Under the pieces are notes generated by a model. The model saw nothing but the letters and a program-made list of their open reading frames with translations, was not told the origin of the DNA and ran no database searches. Made by a program: the position numbers and the translations under genes. A stretch of DNA of 64,000 bases from JABJOE01 sp964344145 (GTDB lineage Bacteria; Patescibacteriota; Patescibacteriia; UBA9934), in contig CAYFME010000007.1 in the NCBI GenBank assembly GCA_964344145.1, positions 4,716-68,715 of the forward strand. Direction: 5' to 3'. Below are positions 47,786 to 55,925 of this stretch, in pieces. Position 1 is the first letter of the stretch. Each line of letters starts with the position of its first letter.

Positions 47786-48594
47786 AGCGGGATTTGTAGA
47801 ACCGTTACGTAAGAGAAGTCATCCTCTTGGATGATTTGCTCAACACGCGCTTCTTGAAATGCTGCTGCGTCGTCGACCATCAGCTCATTCACCACTCCAA
47901 TCACCAGTCCACTGGGAATCTGTTCATCCAGCCCCGATGTGACGACAACGTCGTTGACGGCGATGCGCTCGTTTTGCGGGATGAACTGCATGGAGAGTAG
48001 GTATCCTTCCCTTCCTTCAACGAGTCCAATGGTTTTGTCTGATCCAAGAATGGCTGCGGCAACCGAACTTTCGTTGTCATGCAGGAGTCGAACGACGGCG
48101 GTGCTGTTGTTGAGGTCCGTGACAATGCCAACAAGATGTCCATCACCAACCACAACCGCCTGTCCGACGATCATGCCGTCATGAATGCCTTTGTCGATAA
48201 GGAGTTCACGATCCTCGGTGAGTGATCGAGAGAGAACGCGCGCGAGCGTTGTTTGATAATCAACCGTTTGCTCGTACGCCAGCAGTGCCTCAAGTTCAGT
48301 AATTTGACGTTCAAGCTCTTCAATGGACGATGAATCCAGGGCAAGAGCGGCGGCGAGAGATTGGTAATGGGCATGCTCGGTCTTGAGCGTCTCTCGGGCA
48401 AAGAACGTATCGTCTGCCCAGTTTCCAATGGTTTGACTGAGGTTGTAGAACCCAGCTTGTACGCGCTGTGTCCCTTCAGCAGCAGGTGTAAAAAAGATCA
48501 GCAAGAGGATGCCGAGTGTAATGAGCAGGAATAAGCCGACCGTCTCGAGCCCAGCTCTTGATGACTTGGAAAGGTTTTTGAGAGAAAGTGGCAT
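47782..48594 (-). CDS. mreC: rod shape protein MreC
   Basis: A bitopic protein of 270 residues: membrane helix at about 16-36, coiled coil (about 65-110) and a beta-rich periplasmic-type domain with VVGDGHLVGIVTDLNNSTAVVRLL and VVTSGLDEQIPSGLVIG. It scaffolds the elongation complex through PBP2. Its ATG overlaps the mreB stop. Confidence 0.92.
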   Translation of the reverse strand: MPLSLKNLSKSSRAGLETVGLFLLITLGILLLIFFTPAAEGTQRVQAGFYNLSQTIGNWADDTFFARETLKTEHAHYQSLAAALALDSSSIEELERQITELEALLAYEQTVDYQTTLARVLSRSLTEDRELLIDKGIHDGMIVGQAVVVGDGHLVGIVTDLNNSTAVVRLLHDNESSVAAAILGSDKTIGLVEGREGYLLSMQFIPQNERIAVNDVVVTSGLDEQIPSGLVIGVVNELMVDDAAAFQEARVEQIIQEDDFSYVTVLQIPL

Positions 48595-49646
48595 TAGCTG
48601 TAACCTTCGTCAGATGTTGATGGCAGCGTGATTTCTTTAAGCAGCTCCTGGTCTTCAAGAAGGACACCGGTCCCTCGTACAACGGTTGTGAGCGGGTCGT
48701 CGGCAAGACGAACGGGAACCTCTGTTTGCTTTTCGATAATACGGTCGATGCCTTTCAGGAGCGCACCACCACCACACAGAACAATGCCTCGTTCGTAGAT
48801 ATCTGCGACCAGTTCTGGCGGCGTGACCTCGAGTGTAAGTTTGATGTTGTCTGTGATGTTGCGAATGGATTTCTGTAGAGCCTCGCGCACTTGTCCATCG
48901 TTGATCAAAACCTGTTTGGGCAAACCAGTCAGAAGATCGCGTCCGCGCATTTCAAAGTCCATGTACTCATCCATCTCGACAGCCGTTCCAATGCGACACT
49001 TCACCGCTTCCGCCACTTTGTCACCAATCAGCAAGTTGAACACGTCACGCGTGTACTGAATGATGTTCTTCGTCATCTCCTCGCCTGCAACGGTCAGTGA
49101 TTTCCATGTAACCACACCGTTGAGCGAGATCACTGCGATCTCCGTTGTTCCACCACCGATGTCGACGATCATCGAACCGACAGACTCAGAGACTGGCAAC
49201 CGGGCACCAATCGCTGCGGCCATTGGTTCTTCTACAAGGAACACCTCTCGTGCACCGGAGCTAATAGCGGCGTCTTCGACGGCCTTGCGTTCCACCTCTG
49301 TGACGTCCAGTGGTACACCGATGACGACGCGTGGACGTGGGACGACGGTGAATGCGTCTTCGTGAATTTTATCAAAAAAGTACTTCAGCATCTTTTCCGT
49401 CACCTCGAAGTCAGAAATGACGCCTTTGGTGAGCGGTTTGGTGGTGACAATGTGCGGCGGTGTCTTCCCGAGCATGTCCTTGGCGCTGTGACCGACCGCG
49501 ACGATTTGATTTGAGCGTGTGTTAACAGCCACGATTGACGGCTCGTTCACCACAACGCCCTTCCCTTTAACAAAAAGCAGTGTATTGGCCGTTCCAAGAT
49601 CAATACCGATGTCCTCCGAAAATCGACCAAAAAATTTGTTCAACAT
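48594..49646 (-). CDS. mreB: rod shape-determining actin homologue MreB
   Basis: MreB filaments orient elongation. The 350-residue protein has the actin-fold signatures GIDLGTANTLLFVKGKGVV (phosphate 1), SMIVDIGGGTTEIAVISL (phosphate 2) and GIVLCGGGALLKGIDRII (adenosine). An mre operon indicates active cell-wall elongation and suggests a rod-shaped or elongated cell, an inference. Its own promoter lies upstream. Confidence 0.97.
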   Translation of the reverse strand: MLNKFFGRFSEDIGIDLGTANTLLFVKGKGVVVNEPSIVAVNTRSNQIVAVGHSAKDMLGKTPPHIVTTKPLTKGVISDFEVTEKMLKYFFDKIHEDAFTVVPRPRVVIGVPLDVTEVERKAVEDAAISSGAREVFLVEEPMAAAIGARLPVSESVGSMIVDIGGGTTEIAVISLNGVVTWKSLTVAGEEMTKNIIQYTRDVFNLLIGDKVAEAVKCRIGTAVEMDEYMDFEMRGRDLLTGLPKQVLINDGQVREALQKSIRNITDNIKLTLEVTPPELVADIYERGIVLCGGGALLKGIDRIIEKQTEVPVRLADDPLTTVVRGTGVLLEDQELLKEITLPSTSDEGYS

Positions 49647-49664
49647 AGCCCCACTTGAGACCTT

Positions 49665-49693
49665 ATTTTAGCCGAACGAGGTCTGTGGATCAA
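49665..49693 (-). promoter_or_regulatory. mreB operon promoter with inverted repeat
   Basis: TTGATC (49688-49693), 17-bp spacer, TAAAAT (49665-49670) on the minus strand. AGACCT (49658-49663) and AGGTCT (49679-49684) form an inverted repeat straddling the -10, a candidate operator. Confidence 0.6.
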
Positions 49694-50073
49694 GCGGGCT
49701 TGTGCGCTAAGCTCAGGAAGATGCTCTCGAGCAATCCAACCAATAAAATCAATAGAATAGCCGACCACCACGTGAGCCAGCTGTTGTGCATCAAAAAGAG
49801 CGTGAGCTCGAGTAATACGGCAATGAAGATGCCTTGTCTTAGCGAAATCTTTACGAGTCCTTCGAGAGTATAAGGTGTTTTGCGTCGAACACGAACGATC
49901 GTGCTAATAGCGCTGACCGTTCCTGTAAGGCTTGCGAAAAGCGTCAGATGAAAGGCCAAGAGTCCAATTCCGCTGGCCGTGACAGGGTCAATGCTAAAGA
50001 GCGTAATTAACCACGCACACCACGAGATGGCGGTTCCGTAGAGGAGAAAGAGGATGTATTGTCGGACTGACAT
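49690..50073 (-). CDS. four-helix membrane protein of unknown function
   Basis: A 127-residue protein with four hydrophobic segments (about 8-27, 35-55, 78-96 and 99-120) and a basic loop (IVRVRRKTPYTLEGLVKISLRQG). No family assigned. It lies 12 bases after the cyclodipeptide synthase gene, so it is probably the last gene of the uvrD operon. Its 3' end overlaps the mreB -35 region. Confidence 0.6.
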   Translation of the reverse strand: MSVRQYILFLLYGTAISWCAWLITLFSIDPVTASGIGLLAFHLTLFASLTGTVSAISTIVRVRRKTPYTLEGLVKISLRQGIFIAVLLELTLFLMHNSWLTWWSAILLILLVGLLESIFLSLAHKPA

Positions 50074-50085
50074 GAGCTGATTGTA

Positions 50086-50790
50086 TCACGTTGTGTAAGC
50101 TTCAAGGATACCAATCTTGTGAGTTGGATCCAATTGTTGGGCAAGTGGCAGAAATTTTGTCCGTCTATTCAGTCCCACAAATATTTCATCAATGATCGTT
50201 AGTCCGGGATAAAGACAGACGTTAAAGAGGGCATCATCGTATGCTAAACCATCCACGCATAGAGATATCTCTTTTAATACATACATGGCTAGAGCATCCA
50301 ACTTTTCTTTTGGAAGGCTTGTAATTTTTGACGCCCTGTCTGGTCTACCATCTAGAATGGCTTGTCGGATGGTTTTACTAAATTCTTTGTTCTCTTTATA
50401 GAAGCGAGTACATGCATTGAGTCTATTTTTGTAACTCAACGAACCTGTAACATCTCTCCACATAACGAGATCCACCATTCTGCCTTGTGATTTCGGCAAT
50501 TGATCAATAAGCCGATTAATAAGAAAATGTTTTTCCTCGCCAAGTCTCGTTGCCTTTCGAAGAGCCGCTTGTGGTGACTTGCTATCCAGGATTTCGATGT
50601 TAATTGCATGAATCTCATCTGGAATCAAGATTAGAACTCGATCTTTGGTGTGTTCTAGGCACCATCTTAGGTATTTAAGGACATTCGTTTCAGTAAAAAA
50701 CTTGTTTCCTAGGCTTACGCCAAACCACAGATTGTGCTTTCTCGCCTCCACGCTCTCGCGCGTGACATCTAAATACGTTTTTATTTGCAT
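50086..50790 (-). CDS. tRNA-dependent cyclodipeptide synthase
   Basis: The 234-residue protein has the CDPS Rossmann fold and catalytic pattern: FGVSLGNKFF with the nucleophilic serine (about 26), the helix MYVLKEISLCVDG carrying the Tyr and Glu of the active site (about 178-182), and VCLYPG with the Tyr-Pro pair of the XYP subfamily. CDPSs use two aminoacyl-tRNAs to make a cyclic dipeptide, so they divert charged tRNA from the ribosome. No tailoring oxidase is next to it. The coding sequence is visibly more AT-rich than its neighbours, suggesting transfer, yet it sits three bases from the DciA-like gene in one operon. Confidence 0.8.
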   Translation of the reverse strand: MQIKTYLDVTRESVEARKHNLWFGVSLGNKFFTETNVLKYLRWCLEHTKDRVLILIPDEIHAINIEILDSKSPQAALRKATRLGEEKHFLINRLIDQLPKSQGRMVDLVMWRDVTGSLSYKNRLNACTRFYKENKEFSKTIRQAILDGRPDRASKITSLPKEKLDALAMYVLKEISLCVDGLAYDDALFNVCLYPGLTIIDEIFVGLNRRTKFLPLAQQLDPTHKIGILEAYTT

Positions 50791-50792
50791 AA

Positions 50793-51152
50793 CTAACCAA
50801 TCTCACTTCGACTATCGAGAAGATGCGGGTCGATGCGGCAGAGGATGCGATCGATCGTAATGGATGGAAACTGTTGTTCAAGTTCGTCGCAGATTTGCAC
50901 GCGCACGCTTTCGATCATGTGACGTGCGGGAGCGTGACGACATGCGACATGCAAAACCGTTTGTTGAAACGACACGACTCGTGCGTCGACAAGATAGCGC
51001 TCGTCAAGAACGCGATCAAGCAGCTCGTTCGCCCGCTTTACAATCATCGCCGCCTCAACCTGTGCACCAATACCATGCCGCTTCAGTGCGCCGCCAATGA
51101 GCGAGTTCATCTGATCCGGACGCTTTTTGAATTGTCGTTGTAGTCGATTCAT
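50793..51152 (-). CDS. DUF721/DciA-like protein
   Basis: A 119-residue protein: an N-terminal helical region (MNRLQRQFKKRPDQMNSLIG) and the DUF721 KH-like core (LLDRVLDERYLVDARVVSFQQTVLHVACRHAPARHMIESV). DciA-type proteins load the replicative helicase in bacteria that lack DnaC; that role is inferred from the family. ATG at 51152 overlaps the stop of the HD gene (ATGA); the frame open upstream is inside that gene. Confidence 0.65.
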   Translation of the reverse strand: MNRLQRQFKKRPDQMNSLIGGALKRHGIGAQVEAAMIVKRANELLDRVLDERYLVDARVVSFQQTVLHVACRHAPARHMIESVRVQICDELEQQFPSITIDRILCRIDPHLLDSRSEIG

Positions 51153-51787
51153 GTTCGCTCGTAGGGTTTGTACTGCTCTTTCATACGACGGACGACGGAT
51201 TCGCCGAGTTCGCGGATCGCCGGATCCACATCTGCATACTTCATGCAATACGTAATACTAAACTCAAAGTGTTCTGGATACATGTGCGCGTTTTGGTACT
51301 GAAACGCTTGAAGTGTTCCCTCGATCTTGTCGAGCGCCTTGATGACTTGCGACTCAAAGGTCTCAAGCTGTTCAGATTCAAGCCACAAATCATAGATCTC
51401 CTGCGCTTGATCATCTGGAAGTGATGAAAAGAGCTCTCTGGCAGCAATCTTTTCACGGTCATGCTTTTGCGCTGCGAGATCATCGTTGTAAGCATGCGTA
51501 TTCTTTCCTGTACAATCGTCGCCCATCGGACTGTCGTCACCCGCGATGATCTCTGGGAGATCATGAATCAGTGCCATCTTAAGCGTCTTTTCAAGATCAA
51601 TCGGTTTGGACAGCTTTGGCGCGATCGTCATGACCATCATCGCCAGTCGCCACGAATGACTTGCGACGGACTCGTACCAAACAGGCTTAGGATAGTCTTT
51701 CCAACCGTACTGACCACGAAATCGTTCAAGTCGCTTAAGCGCCTCAATCGATGATACAAAATCGTACAGTTGATCGACGTCATTCAT
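51149..51787 (-). CDS. HD-domain phosphohydrolase (YfbR/HDDC2-like)
   Basis: The 212-residue protein has the metal-binding histidine in WYESVASHSWRLAMM, the HD pair in ALIHDLPEIIAGD, and a distal Asp in KALDKIEGTLQA. This matches HD_3-type 5'-deoxynucleotidases such as YfbR, which hydrolyse dNMPs. The segment DSPMGDDCTGKNTHAYND is an insert. It is 13 bases downstream of uvrD. Confidence 0.85.
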   Translation of the reverse strand: MNDVDQLYDFVSSIEALKRLERFRGQYGWKDYPKPVWYESVASHSWRLAMMVMTIAPKLSKPIDLEKTLKMALIHDLPEIIAGDDSPMGDDCTGKNTHAYNDDLAAQKHDREKIAARELFSSLPDDQAQEIYDLWLESEQLETFESQVIKALDKIEGTLQAFQYQNAHMYPEHFEFSITYCMKYADVDPAIRELGESVVRRMKEQYKPYERT

Positions 51788-51800
51788 ACCTCACATCTTA

Positions 51801-54737
51801 TCAGCCCTGGCGAAACTCACAAATATCACGGAAGTCGCAGAACTTGCAGTTCCATCCGGGCGTTGCCTTGAAGTCCGATGCCTTCATACGCGCAACCGTA
51901 TCGAGAATTTCTTCTTGCAGCTTATCAACATCCTTCTGCGTTGGCTCGAAGCTCACAAGTGAGTTATCTTCGAGATAATGATACGTCAGTTTTGTGACCT
52001 TCAGCGGCGGGTCAAAGCAGCGCTCCGCAGCCAGCGCGTAGAGCACGAGTTGTCGTTTTTCCTGCCAACCAATCTTCTCCAACGTCTTTGGCGATCCTGT
52101 TTTGTAGTCGATGATTTCGTAACCGTCTTCGATCTTGTCGATGCGGTCAATGCGACCTTTGACAGTCACATCGCCAATCTTGAGCGTAAATCCTTTCTCG
52201 ATCAGAGCAACTTCCGGCTGCTCTTTCATGAGATCGGCGTGAAAGGCTTTTAAAGAATCGAGTCCTTTGGATCGATATTCTTCGCGCACTTGATCATTTG
52301 GATACCATTCGTCGATCCAACTCGCTTCGTAGATTTCTTTAAGCACATCCAGCGATGGAACAGATGTGTCGGTTGGTTCGGCTGTTTCGAACAAGCTGCT
52401 CTGAGACGCCTGCCCTGCTGCAACAAGGCGTTCCATAAAGCGCTGCAGCGAGTTGTGCATGGTTTTTCCAAAGCTCATTTGGTAGCGCCCAAAGACCGGG
52501 ACCTTAAGGATGTGTGCGAACTTGTATTGCAACGGACAACTTGTAAAGGCGGCAAGCTGTGTGAATGAAAGCGTTCCCGGCGTGAACGTGGGTGCTACCG
52601 ATGACTGATCAACGACGACTTCCGGCCCTTCGCCGAGCTTCACTTTTGCTCCTGATCGCGTTGTTGCGTCCAACTGCGCATCTTGAATGAATCGTGAAGG
52701 TTTTCGCTTACGAACCCCGCCATAATCTTCGGCACTGAACATGTACAATCCTTCTTTTGCACGTGTCATGGCCACATAAAACAGCCGCCGCTCTTCCTCG
52801 ATATGCGGATTCCCCCCCTCGTTGACGATTTCTTTGACAAGCTCATCATGAATCGGAATCGGATCGGCACGGCGCTGTGATGGAAAGCGTTGTTCAACAA
52901 GGTTAACGAGGAACACAAAGCGGAACTCAAGGCCTTTTGATGCATGCACGGTCATGACGTTTACAACATCTGGTCCAGCTTCCATGTCTGCCGAGAGTTT
53001 TCCGGCCTCGCCTGCCTGTGATTCATGATCAAAGACTTCAAGAAAATGATGAACGTGAGGATCGACGGCCGTTTGCTCGAACGCTTTCATGCGATTAAAG
53101 AACTGCTGTAGATACTCAAACTGTTCTTGCTGCGCCATATCAGGAAGTTCACGCACGCCAGCAAGAAGCCCGGTCTGTTTCATGACACTTACAAACAGCT
53201 CGCTTGACGGTCGACGTCGAGCTTCACGCTCCAGTGATCCGATGAGTTGCAGAAGCTCACCAATCCGACGCTTCCCTTCATGCGAGAGACCAGGCGCTGA
53301 CACCATCGCCTGATACAACGAACAGCCCTTGCGACGCGTATGCATGGTTAGCTGAGCAAGGTCATCCTCACCAACGCCAAGTGTCGGATGACTCAGTACG
53401 CGATACATCGATGGACCGTCGTGATGCTGATCAATGACACGTAGATAGGCCAAGCCATCGATGATGATCGGCTTTGTGTAGAGGCCCGACATCGCCATGA
53501 AACGATACGGAATCCCCGCGTGCTCAAGCGCAGTGAGAAACGGGGTCGCGTTGTCGTTGGCGCGTACAAGAATAGCAAAGTCAGACCATCGAGCCTCTTT
53601 TAATTGCCTGAGCTCAATAATCTTTTCAACAACGCCCTGCACTTCGTCATGATGTGTTTCGCATTGAATGTACTCGACAGAGCCGTCAACATCCTGATGG
53701 GCGACCAGTTCCTTGTTCAACCCTTCCCGATCCTCAAGGCGATTCGGGTTGTTCTGTTGGATGAGCGTGTACGCGGCATTGAGAATGTTCGCGCCGCTTC
53801 GGTAATTCTTGGTGAGGACGACGCGCTTTGCATCAGGAAAGTCCTCACGAAAGAGCATGATGTTTGAAAGCGACGCTCCGCGGAATTTGTAAATCGACTG
53901 ATCATCGTCGCCTACGACCGTGATGTTGTTTGGCTTCGTGGTCAAAAGCTTGACGAGCTCGTACTGCGCCATGTTCGTATCCTGAAACTCATCAACCAAA
54001 ATGTACTTAAACTGCTTCTGATATTGCTTCAAGATGTCCGGACGTTTTTGAAAGAGTTCAATCGTGTACGAAATAAGATCAGCAAAGTCGAGCGCATTCT
54101 GCTCGAGCAAGATCTGTTGATACACACGATACGCACTCGCGAGTTCGTTGAGCTTCGCGATCTCCGCAAGAACATCACCACTTTCGGAGCTCGCAACACC
54201 TTCGACCGTATCCGCATCCATTTGTTTCTTCTCAACGAGCGCTGCGTAGTCGTCTGGAAGGACAAGTTCGTCCTTCAGTCGTGAGATGTGCTTGAGCATG
54301 GAGCGTAAAAAGCGCGTCGGGTTGCCGCGCGGCTTGTAGTAATCAAGTTCAAACCGATCGATTTCGCGACGGACCATCAAGTACGCAGAGATCTCATCAA
54401 GCAAGAGAAACTGATCTGGCAAACCGATCTCAAGAGCGTGTTGTCGGAGAATCCGTTCGCAAAACGAGTGGAACGTGGAGATCCAAAGGTCGACGTAGCC
54501 AATGGGCAAAAGCTGGTCAACGCGCTCCTCCATTTCTGTTGCCGCCTTCTCTGTAAACGTGAGCGCGAGAACCTCCTCGGGCTTCGCCTTCCCCTGCTCT
54601 ATTAGCCACGAAATACGCTGCGTAATGACGGTTGTTTTTCCTGTTCCGGCACCGGCAATGATCATCAACGGACCACCATCAAAGGTGACCGCCTCGAGCT
54701 GCTCGTCGTTCAGGCCATGGAGGAGTTGATCTGGCAT
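51801..54737 (-). CDS. UvrD-like helicase fused to a PD-(D/E)XK nuclease domain
   Basis: A superfamily 1 helicase of 978 residues. Motif I (GAGTGKTTVIT, about 30) and motif II (YILVDEFQDTN) are intact, as is the C-terminal motif set (TVHASKGLEFRFVFLVNL, YVAMTRAKEGLY). From about residue 735 a RecB/AddB-type nuclease domain follows, with KGRIDRIDKIEDGYEIIDYKTG (catalytic Asp and Lys) and cysteines in CKFCDFRDIC plus an earlier FTSCPLQYKF that could hold an Fe-S cluster. It probably combines unwinding and end resection in one chain. Heads a five-gene operon; palindrome copy c lies upstream. Confidence 0.9.
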   Translation of the reverse strand: MPDQLLHGLNDEQLEAVTFDGGPLMIIAGAGTGKTTVITQRISWLIEQGKAKPEEVLALTFTEKAATEMEERVDQLLPIGYVDLWISTFHSFCERILRQHALEIGLPDQFLLLDEISAYLMVRREIDRFELDYYKPRGNPTRFLRSMLKHISRLKDELVLPDDYAALVEKKQMDADTVEGVASSESGDVLAEIAKLNELASAYRVYQQILLEQNALDFADLISYTIELFQKRPDILKQYQKQFKYILVDEFQDTNMAQYELVKLLTTKPNNITVVGDDDQSIYKFRGASLSNIMLFREDFPDAKRVVLTKNYRSGANILNAAYTLIQQNNPNRLEDREGLNKELVAHQDVDGSVEYIQCETHHDEVQGVVEKIIELRQLKEARWSDFAILVRANDNATPFLTALEHAGIPYRFMAMSGLYTKPIIIDGLAYLRVIDQHHDGPSMYRVLSHPTLGVGEDDLAQLTMHTRRKGCSLYQAMVSAPGLSHEGKRRIGELLQLIGSLEREARRRPSSELFVSVMKQTGLLAGVRELPDMAQQEQFEYLQQFFNRMKAFEQTAVDPHVHHFLEVFDHESQAGEAGKLSADMEAGPDVVNVMTVHASKGLEFRFVFLVNLVEQRFPSQRRADPIPIHDELVKEIVNEGGNPHIEEERRLFYVAMTRAKEGLYMFSAEDYGGVRKRKPSRFIQDAQLDATTRSGAKVKLGEGPEVVVDQSSVAPTFTPGTLSFTQLAAFTSCPLQYKFAHILKVPVFGRYQMSFGKTMHNSLQRFMERLVAAGQASQSSLFETAEPTDTSVPSLDVLKEIYEASWIDEWYPNDQVREEYRSKGLDSLKAFHADLMKEQPEVALIEKGFTLKIGDVTVKGRIDRIDKIEDGYEIIDYKTGSPKTLEKIGWQEKRQLVLYALAAERCFDPPLKVTKLTYHYLEDNSLVSFEPTQKDVDKLQEEILDTVARMKASDFKATPGWNCKFCDFRDICEFRQG

Positions 54738-54763
54738 GGCGGTAGTTTAGCACACTTACGAGA

Positions 54764-54799
54764 GGTCAATATTTATGGCGATCGCCACAAATTGTAACC
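54764..54799. repeat. GCGATCGC-type palindrome, copy c
   Basis: GGTCAATATTTATGGC-GATC-GCCACAAATTGTAACC, between the stop codon of the PaaX/Cas2-like gene and the uvrD start. The core GGCGATCGCC is perfectly symmetric. Confidence 0.8.
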
Positions 54800-55278
54800 T
54801 AACGATATTCGTCGAGGATCCGATAAATGTAGACGTATTCTTCAACCCCAACCTCTTTTATAAGCTTACGAAAATTCTCAATAACATTCGTTGTTCCGTG
54901 CCAGACACTTCGTTGAAGAAGTGTGAAGCCAGCCTCCTTAAGAAGCCTTCTAAGCATCGCCCTCACATTTCTCATTGGCTCGGGAATGTCGAATACGAGC
55001 AAGTTGGCCTGCCCCTCTGGTAGACGCACCTTTTCGTCAATGATTTGTCGCTTTAACGCGTGTACACGACCCTTGCTTGTAAGTCGGTACTCAATTTTTT
55101 CACCCTTTTTTCGAAGTTCGATAAACCTCCTCTTAGCTAAGTATCTGACTTCGCGCATTCGTCTCGCCTCCATCTTCCATGCGACACCATCGAGAGAGTA
55201 CGTTCTATGTGGCAACGCCTCTCCGAGCTCGGAAGCAACATTAAATAGACTGACTAACGTGTCACTACATTTGGACAT
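54799..55278 (-). CDS. PaaX-type regulator with Cas2-like domain
   Basis: The 159-residue protein has an N-terminal winged-helix region (about 1-75; MREVRYLAKRRFIELRKKGEKIEYRLTSKG) and a C-terminal Cas2-like ferredoxin fold (VFDIPEPMRNVRAMLRRLLK, then GFTLLQRSVWHG). This is the PaaX central domain plan; CPR genomes carry many such proteins. It probably binds DNA as a dimer and may act as a repressor. No CRISPR array or other cas gene is near. Starts at 55296 and 55278 are both possible; 55296 lies inside palindrome copy d, so 55278 is preferred. Copies c and d bracket the gene. Confidence 0.75.
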   Translation of the reverse strand: MSKCSDTLVSLFNVASELGEALPHRTYSLDGVAWKMEARRMREVRYLAKRRFIELRKKGEKIEYRLTSKGRVHALKRQIIDEKVRLPEGQANLLVFDIPEPMRNVRAMLRRLLKEAGFTLLQRSVWHGTTNVIENFRKLIKEVGVEEYVYIYRILDEYR

Positions 55279-55291
55279 AGATTGGTGGGTG

Positions 55292-55319
55292 AACATTTGT
55301 GGCGATCGTACCAAAAGTT
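55292..55319. repeat. GCGATCGC-type palindrome, copy d
   Basis: AACATTTGTGGC-GATC-GTACCAAAAGTTT, 13 bases upstream of the ATG at 55278 of the PaaX/Cas2-like gene, a good position for an autoregulatory operator. Closest to copy a when read on the opposite strand. Confidence 0.8.
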
Positions 55320-55337
55320 TACCACACCCTAAATCAG

Positions 55338-55366
55338 AAAAGACCCTTGTTCGGGTCTTTTCTTTT
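55338..55366. terminator. terminator of the carbonic anhydrase gene
   Basis: AAAAGACCC-ttgttc-GGGTCTTTT, with T-runs on both strands, so it can act bidirectionally. Confidence 0.85.
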
Positions 55367-55375
55367 GCATGTTTT

Positions 55376-55789
55376 TTAAGCAACTTCTTTGATCTCAACG
55401 GATCCGTCGTCCTGGATGTCGGCAATCACTTTCTTGATTGCAACGTCCGGATAGGTTCCTTTGAGGTACGTTTCAGCGGTTTTAAGCGCTTCAACGTGGT
55501 TTTCCCACTCAGCCTCACGGCTGTCGAAGGCATCGCGTCCACCGTATCCACCACAATCGGTGTGGTTCATCAACGTGATGCAGTTGATGTCGTGAAGCTT
55601 CTTTGAAAGGCTGAGCTGACTCTCAACAGCTCCGCCCATACTTCCATCGTTGAGGTCCTTTGCGGCACCAGCAATGGAAATAACGTCGGTGTCGTTCGTG
55701 AGATCATTGTCTGACATGTAGCTTTCGATGGCTGATTCCAGACGGAAATCCATACATCGAACAAGGGCAGCACTACAGGTATGTGACAT
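55376..55789 (-). CDS. small beta-carbonic-anhydrase-like protein
   Basis: The 137-residue protein keeps the beta-CA zinc site: RCMDFRLESA gives Cys and the Asp-Arg dyad, and MNHTDCGGYGG gives His and Cys. VISIAGAAKDLNDG matches the following loop. At 137 residues it is much shorter than typical beta-CA (about 200). Hydration of CO2 is plausible but not certain. Own promoter and terminator; the next gene upstream is a divergent relative. Confidence 0.75.
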   Translation of the reverse strand: MSHTCSAALVRCMDFRLESAIESYMSDNDLTNDTDVISIAGAAKDLNDGSMGGAVESQLSLSKKLHDINCITLMNHTDCGGYGGRDAFDSREAEWENHVEALKTAETYLKGTYPDVAIKKVIADIQDDGSVEIKEVA

Positions 55790-55823
55790 AAGAATGTCGA
55801 ATGTTAGAAGTTAGAACGACGGG

Positions 55824-55852
55824 ATAATACACGAAAAAAGGGAAAAAGTCAA
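55824..55852 (-). promoter_or_regulatory. promoter of the carbonic-anhydrase-like gene
   Basis: TTGACT (55847-55852), 17-bp spacer ending in GTG, TATTAT (55824-55829) on the minus strand. Confidence 0.75.
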
Positions 55853-55875
55853 TACTCATCTTTTTTGAATGCACG

Positions 55876-55908
55876 ACGACCGCCTCCCGAGAAGTGGGTG
55901 GCGGTCGT
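55876..55908 (-). terminator. GC hairpin after the high-GC CA-like gene
   Basis: ACGACCGCC / GGCGGTCGT perfect 9-bp stem with further pairs inside, after the stop at 55926. No U-tract. Confidence 0.55.
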
Positions 55909-55925
55909 ACGGGCATCGGAAGACG

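Noticed and set aside
54799..55278. CRISPR system suggested by the Cas2-like domain
   Set aside because: No array, cas1 or other cas gene; domain order fits PaaX-type regulators. The palindromes are not spaced as CRISPR repeats.
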